Shown: positions 1 through 10,536, counted from the first letter of the stretch. The stretch: DNA of 26,850 nucleotides from Hypsibius dujardini (GCA_001579985.1 LRSR01004355.1:1-26850), one strand, 5' to 3'. Numbers and translations are program-made. The notes: generated by a model not told the origin, from the letters alone.

Positions 1-1230
1 GCTGAACTATTAGAACTAGATGTGGAATTAGTGATCTCGCTAGCAACAGCAACGTTTGAATTGTTCGAGGCTGCAAGGGAGGAGTTAATGGCAGCACTTG
101 AATTGTTGACAGACACTGTCGCATTTAGTGCCGAGGTGACTGCCGCAACAGGGGAAGCGGTTGTTGCGTTGGATGAAGTTGCATTCTCACTCATCACCTG
201 CTTCGAATCAAGGTGCATCTTCGCTTCGATGGGAACGGACGCTGAGCTGTTAGAAGACGCCACCGACGAACTGTTGCTTGCCTCTGTAGTTGCGTTGACT
301 GATGAGGCATTGCCGGACCCCGCTACCGGGAGGTTGGAGGGGACAGTGCCGTTAACAACTGATGAAGCTACTGTCGAGTTCGAAGTTGCGTTCTCGGAAA
401 CGACGCCGGCTTTGGCGTCCAACGAAGCAGAGGTGGAGCTGTTCGACGGTGCAACCGTTGAGTTGGCGCCTGATTCGGGCACTGCAGGAGCGGAAGCGTT
501 GGCCGAAACAGCGGGTGCCGCGGACACTGTCTGGTTCACAGCTGGTGCGGCAGTTACGTTCAACATTTTCGGTTCCAAAGGAGCTGAGACGGAGCTTTTG
601 GACAAGGATGTCGAGTTATTGCTGATTTGCGTGGAGTTGCCATCCTGGGATTGGACGGAGGCGGCGGTGTTGTTTTGACTGCTCACACTCGATGAGTTGG
701 AAGCTAAAGTACCGAGGTGATTGGTGTTAGTTCGACCTCGACTAGCTAACATAAAGACAGTTTCTCTCCCTTACCTGTGGAATTGACAGGCAAGCTGCTT
801 TGCTGGACGCTCGTGTTTGCGGCTGTTTGGTTACTCTCATGGAGTCCGGCATCGACAATATTTGAGGAGTTGGAGGAAGAACGGTTACTGCTATTGGATA
901 CTCCTATCGCTGGTTGAGACGATGAGATGTCGGTCAAGTTGTGGCTCGCCGTTGTTGCGTTGGAGCTTCCCATCGCCTGGTCAAAACAAATTATTCGTCA
1001 ATTAATACGGTGTTGGTTAATCTTCGTTTCCGCGCGTTATGCCTCGACCATTGGGTTCGAAGGCTTCGGTTCTAGAATCGGACTCATTGAAACTAGCGTT
1101 TTCGTTATCACTAGTGATAGCTCGCCAGACAATTTCTCAGTTGAAGCAGTTAACCAGTTTCTCCTACCTGGCTGGACATCCCCATGAGCAGCACGCTCAA
1201 CGACACAAATTTCATCAACGTGACGGTCAT
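1..1230 (-). CDS. Secreted, sequon-saturated Ser/Asn/Thr/Ala-rich glycoprotein (partial, 3' end beyond window)
   Basis: I rebuilt three exons on the minus strand: 1230-1168, 976-775 and 703 to the window edge. Splice sites are CAG|GTAGGA with TTTTGACCAG|, and ACAG|GTAAGG with CTTTAG|, and phases agree (0, then 1). Exon 1 encodes a short hydrophobic leader (key part MKFVSLSVLLMGMSSQ) that looks like a signal peptide, probably cut near Ser-Gln-Ala. The rest, about 300 residues, has no cysteine and is almost entirely Ser, Asn, Thr, Ala and Val. I count 34 N-X-S/T sequons, 8 in exon 2 and 26 in exon 3, about one per nine residues. This suggests a heavily N-glycosylated extracellular, coat, cuticle or mucus protein. 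I recognise no family. A TATA box lies about 110 nt upstream of the start. The opposite strand has a long open frame over exon 3, which is a shadow. The second in-frame ATG (1215) could be the real start. Confidence 0.72.
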
Positions 1231-1339
1231 TATTGCTGGAATCGCCAGTATCGGGTTTACGAAAAATCTTTATTAGGAATTATTAAGAAGGGTAAAAAAA
1301 ACGCTGAAATAATTTGCGTCTAAACATACTTGTCCTTCA

Positions 1340-1347
1340 TTTTTATA
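1340..1347 (-). promoter_or_regulatory. Candidate TATA box of the sequon-rich gene
   Basis: The minus strand reads TATAAAAA here, 110 nt upstream of the proposed start codon at 1230. Transcription starting about 30 nt downstream would give a leader of roughly 80 nt. The position supports the three-exon model but is inference from sequence alone. Confidence 0.45.
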
Positions 1348-1887
1348 GGCGCTAATGAAGTCTGAAAGCGATGATCTCAAGTTCGCCGGTGGGTGTTTTC
1401 TTAGTTCAAAGCAGACAACGATGGAAGAATGCAACGGCGGCGGTGGCGCCAAATTGACGTTTCCCCACTGTCTTAACAGATTTCCCCACCACCGCCACAG
1501 GATTACCGCAACACTTGCAAAAACGCATCGCTTAAAACATTACGCTGTTTATTAGTTTCATAACTATAAACACAGCGGTGCGGGTGGCATTGTCATTCCA
1601 CGGTTGCAGACCGAACGCTTGTCAAGCCTAGACCGTTTACGGTCACAATAACCTTTGCACATATGACGGCTCATTAATGTCTTTTCATTTCCGTGTTGAT
1701 CAACATTACGTAATGCCGCGACCACGAGGACGCAGGATGATCGTGATGATCACTGTTTCGATGTCATTCACTCTGTGAACTTTAAACGGGCCGTAATAAT
1801 ATATGCAGTTATGAGAAAACTTATTATATGACGAGGCTGAACAAAAAAGACTATTCCAAAAGCCTCAAACAGAACGATCTATTGAGA

Positions 1888-2026
1888 CTGCAGACAGACA
1901 CTGCACTGACAGACACTGGCAGACAGACACTGACAGACAGACACTGCAGACAGACACTGGCGGACCGACACTGCAGACAGACACTGGGGGACCGACACTG
2001 CAGACAGACACTGACAGACAGAACGG
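1888..2026. repeat. Imperfect tandem repeat of CAGACAGACACTG units
   Basis: Units of about 13-20 bp built on CAGACAGACACTG repeat about eight times, with variants containing GGCGGACCGACACTG. A CAGA tetranucleotide core has been expanded into a longer, imperfect unit. The open frame across it is repeat-derived and not considered a gene. Confidence 0.85.
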
Positions 2027-2585
2027 TCTAATGGTTTAAGTATCGCCGAGTTATGTGCATCTGTGAGTCTGATGTCCTCCGTAATCGTAATATCTTTCCC
2101 GAAAATGTGAAGAACGACATTGAAAATAACGTTATGAATTGGTGTTTATTAGGATTTTGCACGATCAATTTGGCGCTGAAAGAAATGTCAAGTGGCGGTG
2201 TGCGCGTGAGCTCTTTGATGGCGGGTTTATCCCCGAGCCCCGTAGGCAAATGTTGTCAACAAGTGCACCATCTTTGTTCATGTTTTTAATTAGCTCCACA
2301 AATCCAGATGGAAATGTTGCCGGATATTTGTCTGCGCGATCGACCTATATTTAGCCCGTACTAGTACGCACAGAACGCTACACGGTCCCGAGGCTTCGAC
2401 TGATGGTGACCTAACTGTGCGAACTAACCCATTTATATTTCCTGATTACTTAATAATTATCTGCCACCGAGCGATGAACGTACAATATTTTAATTACGCT
2501 CCAACGTAAAAAAATAGGTCAATCGTCCTAAGTTTATATAACAAAATTTAGGACAACACCGGTCTGTGTTCCATTTTGTATTTTG

Positions 2586-2657
2586 GTTGTCTGTTTGTCT
2601 TACTGTCTGTCTACTTGTTTGTTTGTTGTTCTGCCTCTGTGGCCGCCTGCTTGCTTG

Positions 2658-2713
<56 letters not shown>

Positions 2714-2835
2714 TGTGGCTGCCTCCTTGGCTGCCTGCCTGCCTGCCTCTGTGGCTGCCTGCTTGCTTGCCTGCCTGCCCGCCTGCCTCTGTGGCTGCCT
2801 GCTTGGCTGCCTGACTGCCTGCCTGCCTACCTATT
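2586..2835. repeat. Tetranucleotide microsatellite (TGCC)n with TGTC/TGTT flanks
   Basis: A nearly pure TGCC run covers about 2648-2711. Interrupted copies continue to 2835, punctuated by CTCTGTGGCTGCC, itself repeated four times. The start is TGTT/TGTC-rich. It yields Cys-Leu-Pro-Ala repeat frames on the plus strand, which I reject as genes. Confidence 0.9.
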
Positions 2836-2839
2836 TATT
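2834..2839 (-). terminator. Possible polyadenylation signal AATAAA for the GPCR gene
   Basis: The minus strand reads AATAAA 367 nt beyond the GPCR stop codon at 3206. It is the first canonical hexamer I noticed downstream, but it adjoins a microsatellite and nothing else marks it as functional. Confidence 0.25.
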
Positions 2840-3205
2840 TGTTGAGGAGTCGTGGAGGAAAGTGGATCAACGAGGATATAAACACGTAATGAAGGGATTG
2901 GAAGTTGAAAGTTCATTACCCAAAAATAGTTGTAGACCAAATGCAAGTGAACTGTACTGTATCGGTACACGACATTACCATAGCCGGAATATACATTGTA
3001 CATAGTACTCGTATATACATTGAAATGGTAGAGAACTTGGCACTGCAAGCCACTTCTGCAGTAGTTTGTCATCGGGCAGTTGAAAAGCTGAAAAGAAGCT
3101 GAAAAGCTAAATCTAACGCTTGAACGAAATTTCACCGCATATTGTCATTTCTGTACAAAAGGCCGAAAGCGGTGAACAAGCTGCTGAAGCCACTTGAATG
3201 ATCTC

Positions 3206-5085
3206 TCAGGGGAGTTTTCCGCCGAGTGACGTGCGAGTGGGCGTGCCCGTGGGCGGACATTTCTCCGCATCGCCCGGCAGAGAAGGTGAGTCTCCGTGAT
3301 CCCGGGAGCCGATGATGTGGACATGAGCGGAAACGGTGTTGCTGCGACGTCGCAGGACGCGCAGCCATTCTTTCTTGATCGCCGTTCGCATATCAGTGCT
3401 GAGCAGAGTGTAAAGAATGGGCGTGGTCGCACAACCTTCAAAGACCATACCGTGTTGCTTGATAATGAATTGAACTGTCATTAATCAAAAGCCTTTTCCC
3501 AAAAGCCTTTTCCCCAAAAGCCTTTTCCCCTCACCGATCCAGGTCATCAAAACGAACGCCTGCGCCAGGGCGGATTGGAGTGCCATGGGGTCGTTGCTGT
3601 TGCTGACGGCGAGACTGTGCACCGAGCTCGGCATGTAAAAGACGCAGAACCAGATGCAGGTCAAGAAGGCTATCTGTAATTGCACATAACAAGTGGGAAG
3701 AACAGTTAACAGCCGGCCCGGTCGGAGCATCACAGTTGTCGAGCATTTCATTTCCGGAGAGGAGGATGGCTCGGATTCATGAAACTCTAGCACTCACATA
3801 TGTCACTCGAATTTCAGCCTTGAACCGTAGCAGCCGGACGCCGCGTGCTGCACCTTGCGAACGGATGGCGGACTCGTCCAGGTTAAATTTTCTTCGTGTG
3901 CGAAGAATCTTAACGAAGATTGCGGAGTAGCAGATCACCATTATCCCCAAGGGTACGAAGGAGTTCATGAGCATGAGCACGGTCCCGTAGTAAGGAACAC
4001 TGACGCTGACAATGCTGCAACGGCTAAAAAGAATACAAACCGTCTAGTCAACCCACGGTGTCCATAATCTTCATGTGGCATTTGGTATAAGTAGCTTCTG
4101 CTTCTTGTTTGGCAGAGCTTGACAGAGCAGTGAACCTACCTGGCCGTGCCGTTGAAGCCATAGGTCCCACCGAGGTCGAATATTGGGAAGACTAGAACCA
4201 GCAGAGGAACGAGCCATGTATAGGCAATCAGGATGCTTGCTAGGAGTTTGGAGGACAGTCGGTGAGAGACGTGTTTCTGGTCAATCTTAAGCACGGCAAT
4301 CAGCCGGTGAATGGCTACTGCGGCGTGACTGTGAGCCGAGACGGAGAGCCACCAGAAATGCAAGAAGGCGAACATAATGCAAATAGGGCCATAATCCCCC
4401 GCCGCACCGGTCCCGCCCGTCAGCATGGTGAAGGCGTCGAAGAAGGACGTGATCCCACAAAGGAGAACCGTGTCCACGCAGAGACTGACCATGAGACTAC
4501 TGGCGGAGGAACGGTGCTGGCTGTTTTGGCGGATGATTAGGTTCAGTGTGATTATGCTGCCTAATGCGCCTGTTGATTATACGAAAATATTTAGTAAAAA
4601 TGCTAGGAGGAATGTATGCTTTGTGATAATGTCGTGACCGGCATTTTGCGATACAATATATTATTGTGGTGTTTTTTGCATGGTAGAACTAATCCAATAA
4701 CCACTCGCAGTCCATTTATTAAGATATATTTGAGTAATAATAAAGATACGTTAATATAAGTTGATACGTTAATAAACTTTAACACATTAATATCAAGTAA
4801 TAAATGAATGAAAAGGTGACTCAGGAATATGTCATTTGTGTCGCTTTGATCAAACACAAACATGTCTCTCACCAACATGTGTGTCGCTTTGATCAAATCG
4901 GTAGAAAAAACGGTCTTACCAACGATCGAGACAGGAATGGTCAAGACGCCGACCACGAAGAACCGCTGCTTCGAGCTCTCATAAATCGCGCTTCGAGATG
5001 GGCTGGTCCCGAATGCATTGGTCATATTTGTCTCAACCGTTGCAGGGATCGCGGTCGACTCCGATGCCATATTGTTAGTCTGCAT
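3206..5085 (-). CDS. Class A (rhodopsin-like) G-protein-coupled receptor, orphan, complete
   Basis: Five exons: 5085-4920, 4569-4140, 4014-3798, 3673-3535, 3474-3206. All junctions are GT-AG and phase-matched (1, 2, 0, 1), giving 406 residues. The order is an extracellular N-terminus with an NMT sequon, TM1 and its basic end (NLIIRQN), TM2 with the conserved Asp (SLCVD), TM3 ending AIHRLIAV, TM4 with its Trp (AYTWLVP), TM5 (FVPLGIMVICYSAI), a basic third loop, TM6 (CIWFCVFYMP), TM7 ending TTPILY, and a basic cytoplasmic helix (MRTAIKKEW). The family couples extracellular ligands to G proteins at the plasma membrane. Oddities: HRL replaces DRY, TPILY replaces NPxxY, FYMP replaces CWxP, and the second extracellular loop has no Cys. 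The 60-nt last intron is mostly a 15-bp triplication. Intron 1 has an 18-bp direct repeat (4837-4854, 4880-4897). Ligand unknown. The start Met could instead be the sixth residue. Confidence 0.9.
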
Positions 5086-5320
5086 TTTTTTTCAGGTAGA
5101 AAATTAAAAAAAGAATGAGATAAGAAGTGTTCTTGTGGGCAAGACGGAAAGTTGGGTTCCTGAATTTTAATGCCTGAACGAAACAGCAACCATCCCAAGA
5201 GGTTAAATGAGCGGAAATTTACGAGAACAGGTCGGTTGAATCGGCATTCAAAGTGAGCGATAAACGAATAGCAATGAATGTGCGGAGAGATTAAAAGACT
5301 CGCTCAATCAGGAGCTTCAT

Positions 5321-5331
5321 CCTTTTATATA
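5321..5331 (-). promoter_or_regulatory. Candidate TATA box of the GPCR gene
   Basis: The minus strand reads TATATAAAAGG, a near-perfect TATA consensus, 236 nt upstream of the GPCR start codon. It would imply a leader of about 200 nt. The A-rich stretch 5086-5330 then serves as the 5' untranslated region. Confidence 0.5.
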
Positions 5332-6341
5332 TTGCCTTTCCATTGACCGTGTACGCTGCCAGTATGAGTACAAAGGAGAGGAAGGACCGGTGTGCTGACA
5401 GGGGAGTGCGTGCTTGTGTCATCCCATTCATCACACGATATTAGGGAGCCGGTACTACACATTGTACAGGACTGTATTTTCGCGTTAGACAGGGACAGTT
5501 GTACTGGATTGGAACGTGTGCACGGCTGTGTGCACCGTACACACAGCATAAGCGCCGCGTGGCCGATTAATCGTTCCACAGCTCGTAGGCTGTCCCTGTC
5601 TAACGCGAAAAGACAGCACTGTATTGCACTGTACTCGATGCACGCTTTCATTTCCCCTGTCTGACAGAGCCTGATTGGGGTCTCCTCCCGCCATGCCTGC
5701 ACTCTTATTTTGCCCCAACCAACCATCCGCGTGGGTTATGCAATTAATTGTTGCCACCGGCCACGCCGAATTGGGATAGACGTAGGACGGAAAACAACTA
5801 CACAAATACCGGACTTACTAAACGAGGGCACACGGAAATTGAAGGGCTTAACCTGATGCAGCAGTTCATGTAAGTTCCTGACAGGATGCGGCGGGCTGTT
5901 GCTCACAATCTACTTCTGGTACTCGTTGTGGATGGGCTCATTACCGAGAAAGGGGAAATAATTAGCGGTGTATGCTGATAGATGGCTGTTCAATCTGTCC
6001 ATCGCAGTAACCCAAATGTAATTGCCACCATTAAGTAAAGTCACTTCAAGGCTTCAAGGCTGTATGTTTATATATCTATACGTACGGGAAGGAATTATGA
6101 AAAGCGTCGACCAACCAATTTTCTTTCGGGTGCTTCGAACGGGAACAGTCCCAGAACTGTTCTTGCTTCGTTAAGGGATTGGTATTTTCCGGTACACAAT
6201 CGAGAGACGCCATTCAAAAATGCAGAAATTGGGTATATTCACTTAGTCATCCATGACTGACCGGAAGTTGACCGGAACGGTACTGCACGGTTACGAAAAG
6301 TACTCTATACTTTATATTAAATATTTGACAGTATAGAATGG
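5332..6341. other. Intergenic region upstream of the GPCR
   Basis: Apart from the fold-back element at 5455-5636 I see no exon, RNA gene or further repeat in this kilobase. Short open frames at 5325-5805 fall within or across the inverted repeat and lack splice or domain support. Confidence 0.5.
5455..5636. mobile_element. Fold-back element, probable MITE
   Basis: Perfect 22-bp inverted arms lie at 5477-5498 (begins TTTTCGCGTTAGACAGGG) and 5590-5611, separated by 91 bp. Similarity continues imperfectly outward to GTAC...ACTGTA-like ends at roughly 5455 and 5636. There is no coding capacity. The arrangement is typical of a non-autonomous inverted-repeat transposon. I did not find a second copy in the window, so the exact ends and target duplication are unsure. 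Confidence 0.6.
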
Positions 6342-6806
6342 GAATTGGCGTACCCCGAACTGGCGTACCCCTGAACTGACGTACCCCTGAACTGGCGTAA
6401 CCCTGAATTGGCGTACCCCTGAATTGGCGTACCCCTGAACTGGCGTACCCTTGAACTGGCGTACCCCTGAATTGGCGTAACCCTAAACTGGCGTACCCCT
6501 GAATTGGCGTACCCTTGAACTGGCGTACCCCTGAATTGGCGTAACCCTAAACTGGCGTACCCCTGAATTGGCGTACCCCTGAATTGGCGTACCCTTGAAC
6601 TGGCGTACCCCTGAATTGGCGTAACCCTAAACTGGCGCACCCCTGAATTGGCGTACCCTTGAACTGGCGTACCCCTGAATTGGCGTAACCCTAAACTGGC
6701 GTACTCCTGAATTGGCGTACCCCTGAACTGGCGTACTCCTGAATTGGCGTACTCCTGAATTGGCGTACCCCTGAACTGGCGTAACCCTAAAATTGGCGTA
6801 CCCCTG
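6342..6806. repeat. 16-bp minisatellite (GGCGTACCCCTGAATT)n, about 29 units
   Basis: A 16-bp unit repeats head to tail with variants at a few positions (AATT/AACT, CCCC/CCCT/CTCC). One variant, GGCGTAACCCTAAACT, returns at about 6479, 6543, 6623 and 6687, spaced 64, 80 and 64 bp. This shows growth by duplication of four- and five-unit blocks. Because 16 is not a multiple of three, the minus frames rotate through all registers and give artificial open frames. Confidence 0.95.
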
Positions 6807-7358
6807 CACGCCCTACATTGTTCTATTAATGAACATTTGGGAACAGGACACTGCTCGACCCATTCTGCAGTGCTAGGTCAGGATGTGTTGTGGAAATAGA
6901 ATTGGAAAGGTCATATGCAAAGGGAAAAGATCTAGAGCACACGCGCTGCTGTTTGCCGGAAGATTCTAACTTGATTGATTATTACTCGAGGGAATTTCTA
7001 GTGCTGTAGTGCGATGGCACTCTGCATAAGGAATGCCGTGCTCAAGGTGAAAATATGATATAAAGAACACAAAGACACAGGATCCTCCACCAGAAAATAT
7101 GGTCATCTCTTAGTGAGCGCGTTCGGTATAATTAAAAATGATCAACACGAAAAATATCAGACTGATTAGGTGACTGGAAAATGATTAGTGTACCAGTTGT
7201 GGGGAAATATTTTCAGTTAAGGAATCTGGAAAGACAGTTTCAATGTCAACATCAAGGTCACAGTCGCTTCCACGCGCAAGAGAAGAGACATCATAAAACC
7301 AGTTTCCTCAGCTGCCTGTCCACGAAAAGGCGCCCATGATTGTGAAGAACCGTTTGTG
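6807..7358. other. Spacer and probable 3' untranslated region of the P450 gene
   Basis: No coding exon, repeat or RNA gene is visible. The part next to 7359 should be transcribed as the P450 3' untranslated region on the minus strand. I did not find a canonical AATAAA on that strand here. Confidence 0.4.
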
Positions 7359-7802
7359 TTAACGGACCGTTGCGGTCACCATAAACTCATCAGGATGAAC
7401 ACCTGAAACCGAACAGGGCAGGGCATGGCATCATTAGCTCGTTCCGGAAAAAATATAGTATCGCGTGCGGACAGGTGCCTCATTTCATGGAACCGGAAAT
7501 GATACTTGTTGTCGCAGCATATCGAAGACTTACCAACACCGTTGATCCGCTTGATTTCCGTCCAGGGTTTGGTGTCGACACGGCGAAAGTTGAACCGTTG
7601 GATGAGAGAAACCATTGAAATGAAGACAATCATTTTGGCAAAATTGTCGCCACTGCACATCCGTCGACCTAAAAAAAGAGTCACTTTTACTCGATAGTTC
7701 GTAACATGATTAATATTATTATAGTTAATCGAAAGGACAAATCAGTACCGATTAGCACAAATACACAAACAAGACAGACAGATAAGCAGACAAACAGTCA
7801 CA

Positions 7803-7845
<43 letters not shown>

Positions 7846-7892
7846 TAAACAAACAGACAAACAGGTAGACAATCAAACAGACAGATAAACAA

Positions 7893-7924
<32 letters not shown>

Positions 7925-10372
7925 GTAGACAAGGCACTGACTGGGCAGACAGACAGTGGGATGGACAGAGCTACACTTGGACATCCGCAAAAAGAGACCT
8001 ACCAGTTGCAAACGGTAAGTTGTTCGGGTTTGCCTGAAATTTTCCCTGGTCATCCAAAAATCGTTCAGGCCGGAAAGTATGGGGGTCTTTCCAAAGCTTT
8101 TCTGACATGTGAATGCCATGATAATTTACAATCACGGTGGCATCTATAGTATGAAACGCAGATTACATCCTTTACAATATCCGGTCAAGAAAAACGGATT
8201 ATAAGCGGTCCTCCTTCTCCAAAATAAGACTAATCTTAACGGGTTATTGATTACAACATGTTTACCTTTTGGGATGACGTAGTTCAATATGGGGGTATCT
8301 TCCAAGCACCGATGTGGAAGACCGAACGGATCGACCGTGCCAATGCGTGAAACTTCATTCATCATAGCCTCGCAATACCTTAAATTAATTAATCACGTTA
8401 TTCTGCTCGTCTAATCAAATTCTGGAGATGCGCAAGTTACTCACGGCAAAAGGTGTCGTTCCGTGTACTGTGGTATCACGGTTGAACCCAAAACGCGATC
8501 TATTTCCTCCTGACATTTAGCAAGGACCCGAGGATTGGAGGAAAGAAGAAGCATACCCCATTGGAGTGTGGCCAAAGTTGCATCCAACCCGGCTAATTCA
8601 CGGAGAAACAACGCGATTATAAACTAACCGCCAAATTCGGATATCAAATTCCGACATCCAACCGCTTACCGAAGTACATTTCGATGGACATGAAGAGCAG
8701 CTGTCTGTCAGTGAACGATGAAGCGCTGCCTTCGTCGACATGTCGCGTCTGCTCCTTGAGGTAGGCATCCATGAAGTCACGGACATTATCGGGATCGAAG
8801 TTGGCACGGTGTTCGTCAAGCACTTCCTGCATCATTTGAAGGGTCTCCGTAATACGCGACACCACATTGGCTTGTTGCTGCCGAAAGGGAGGGATGGCGG
8901 TCAGCCAGGGGAAGACGTTCAGGGGACTGCTCCGTAAATAGCAGACAAAATAAGAAATGGCCGCAATTACGATTACATGTGAGGGGGGTCAAACCGTTAG
9001 ACCTAGTCAATTACGGCAGGTCAATTAGACAAATTACCTGTTGGGTGTAGTCCCTTCCGTGAACACTACATTGACCTTTAATTAGGATGAAGAGAGTGAT
9101 CTTAATCCAGTTTGATTACGAAACTGCGGTAAACGCGTTTACTTACGTTGTCTGTGAGTCGTGCAAATCGAGGATCATCGGACTTCAAAGCGGTGCTGCA
9201 CAAAGTTGTAGCAATGCTGAAAGAAGAAACAAGAAGTGATTTTGATGAAAGACAGCGAGAAAGAGAATCTGCTTTTGTTTTTGTATTCGGAGTGACACAA
9301 GATTTCTTCCAGTTGCTGACTGTTTTCTCGTGAGTCTGACTACACACGAACACAGTGTGACAAGGGATCTCTAATTTCCTCGGAGGAGCATGCAGTATAC
9401 CTGTTGGCGACACATTTGAGGATTGCCGAGCGAGTGCTAAACGGTCCACGAGCAGCTTCCTCTTGAACATCCTGTGGATGAACGAGAAGCCCATTCAATC
9501 TTTCCCAAAATATTTATCACAAAGAATCGCCCGTGTTGTATTGCTTACAGCTACGAGATCAGTAGCCGCTTGTTGACAGTACTCTTCTAGCAGATTCTTC
9601 GAACCGGAACCTATACAAAGATTGGACAATCAATGTCACAGGTGAAGTGATCCGCCAGAGGGCGCCCCTCAGGCGTCGGACAAGTTATGGCTTGTGCAGA
9701 TAAGTGCCGCACTTTAGCACTCAACAATTCACTCACCGCGACCAAAGTCTTTAAGGGCCATTATTTCAAATCTGCGGATATCTTTCCAGACAGTGCCTTC
9801 TGAGAACGCGAGAGCTGCAGCAGGGGAAAAGCACACGGTGGAACTTTCTATACTCTAGTCAAACAGTGCCGTGGCTTGACAAACACACCGTACCGTGGCT
9901 GGAAAAGATGCGCTTGAGATTGGTATCCGGTCTTCCATCCAGCCGAGGATCTTTCAAGAGTGTGCGAACTAACTCCGCGTCTGTGATCACCTGGAAGAAA
10001 ACACGCCACGTCAGGGAAGACATGGGACGATAGTTTCAAGTTCCCCGGTGCTTACCACTTGCAACTGAGGCCCCAAGAAGAATGTGAACATGCCATCTTT
10101 ACCGTAAAGGTTGTTCCATTTTGTCATAAGCGCCCTTAAACAGTCAGTTAGACGTCATTTCACAGTTAAATTAAATTTCACCAATTGAAATTGACAATTT
10201 ACCACGGCTCGTCGTCGTCTATTCCCAGTGTACCGATGATGGGATACGAAGGCGGTCCGCCCGGAAGAGATCCTTTCGAGCGAGCAATCTGTGCTGAGAC
10301 ATACGGCTTGATCAGGCGTGCCAAGTAGGCAATCAATGCCCCGCATGCGATGATGACAACGATTTGCAACAT
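7359..10372 (-). CDS. Cytochrome P450 monooxygenase, CYP2-clan type, complete
   Basis: Fourteen exons: 10372-10203, 10134-10056, 9990-9894, 9814-9737, 9610-9549, 9471-9401, 9216-9147, 9075-9038, 8926-8670, 8592-8445, 8378-8266, 8143-8003, 7668-7534, 7402-7359. All junctions are GT-AG and in phase, totalling 1503 nt or 500 residues, normal for a microsomal P450. It begins with a hydrophobic ER anchor (MLQIVVIIACGALIAYLA) and a Pro-rich hinge (GGPPSYPIIG). C-helix WKDIR, I-helix AGLDAT, K-helix EVSR, FRPERF and haem loop FATGRRMCSG follow, with Cys as thiolate ligand. The CYP2-like PLNVFPWL segment is present. The family oxidises lipids, hormones or xenobiotics with electrons from P450 reductase; the substrate cannot be told. 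Odd point: Ala stands where the I-helix usually has its oxygen-activating Thr. The intron before the haem exon carries a CAGA microsatellite. The first exon's frame is open upstream, but the ATG precedes the anchor directly. Confidence 0.95.
7770..7945. repeat. CAGA/CAAA tetranucleotide microsatellite in a P450 intron
   Basis: Runs of CAGA (longest about 7805-7842) interspersed with CAAA and CAGGTAGA fill half of the 334-nt intron 7669-8002 just upstream of the haem-loop exon. The Cys-Leu-Ser-Val frames on the minus strand are repeat artefacts. Confidence 0.9.
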
Positions 10373-10536
10373 CGTGCCCAATCCACAGTGCGCAACAGCT
10401 GCTACAGGCTTAAAAATATTCGCTGGTCCGTGAAAAAAACAAACAACGCCACGACAACCTGGAAATAATTGGGAGGTGGAAGCATTGAAAAATAGTAGAA
10501 CAATACGGGCTGCTACCGCATACGTACACTCGTACA

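Larger units (their letters stand above)
1348..3205. other. Intergenic region without a recognised gene
   Basis: No splice-consistent coding exon was found on either strand between the sequon-rich gene and the GPCR 3' end. The region contains the two tandem-repeat tracts listed separately, GC-rich simple sequence near 1430-1450, and AT-rich unique sequence. The 3' untranslated region of the GPCR probably occupies the high-coordinate end. Confidence 0.6.

Noticed and set aside
22-678. 218-codon plus-strand open frame rich in Glu, Ala, Leu and Thr
   Set aside because: It is the antisense shadow of the sequon-rich exon on the minus strand; that strand has the leader, matching splice phases and TATA box.
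1188-1275. Plus-strand frame beginning MSSTLNDTNFINVT, resembling a glycosylated receptor N-terminus
   Set aside because: It ends after 30 codons with no donor or following membrane exon, and is antisense to the leader exon of the first gene.
2566-3005. Cys-Leu-Pro-Ala repeat frames
   Set aside because: All three frames are open because the TGCC microsatellite lacks stops; no gene structure surrounds them.
6317-6809. Minus-strand frames of Arg/Gly/Gln/Phe repeats and CCCTAAA words resembling plant-type telomere repeat
   Set aside because: Both are products of the 16-bp minisatellite; CCCTAAA occurs once per variant unit, never as a tandem heptamer.
7742-8119. Cys-Leu-Ser-Val repeat protein on the minus strand
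   Set aside because: It is translation of the CAGA microsatellite in a P450 intron running on from an out-of-frame read of the PERF exon.
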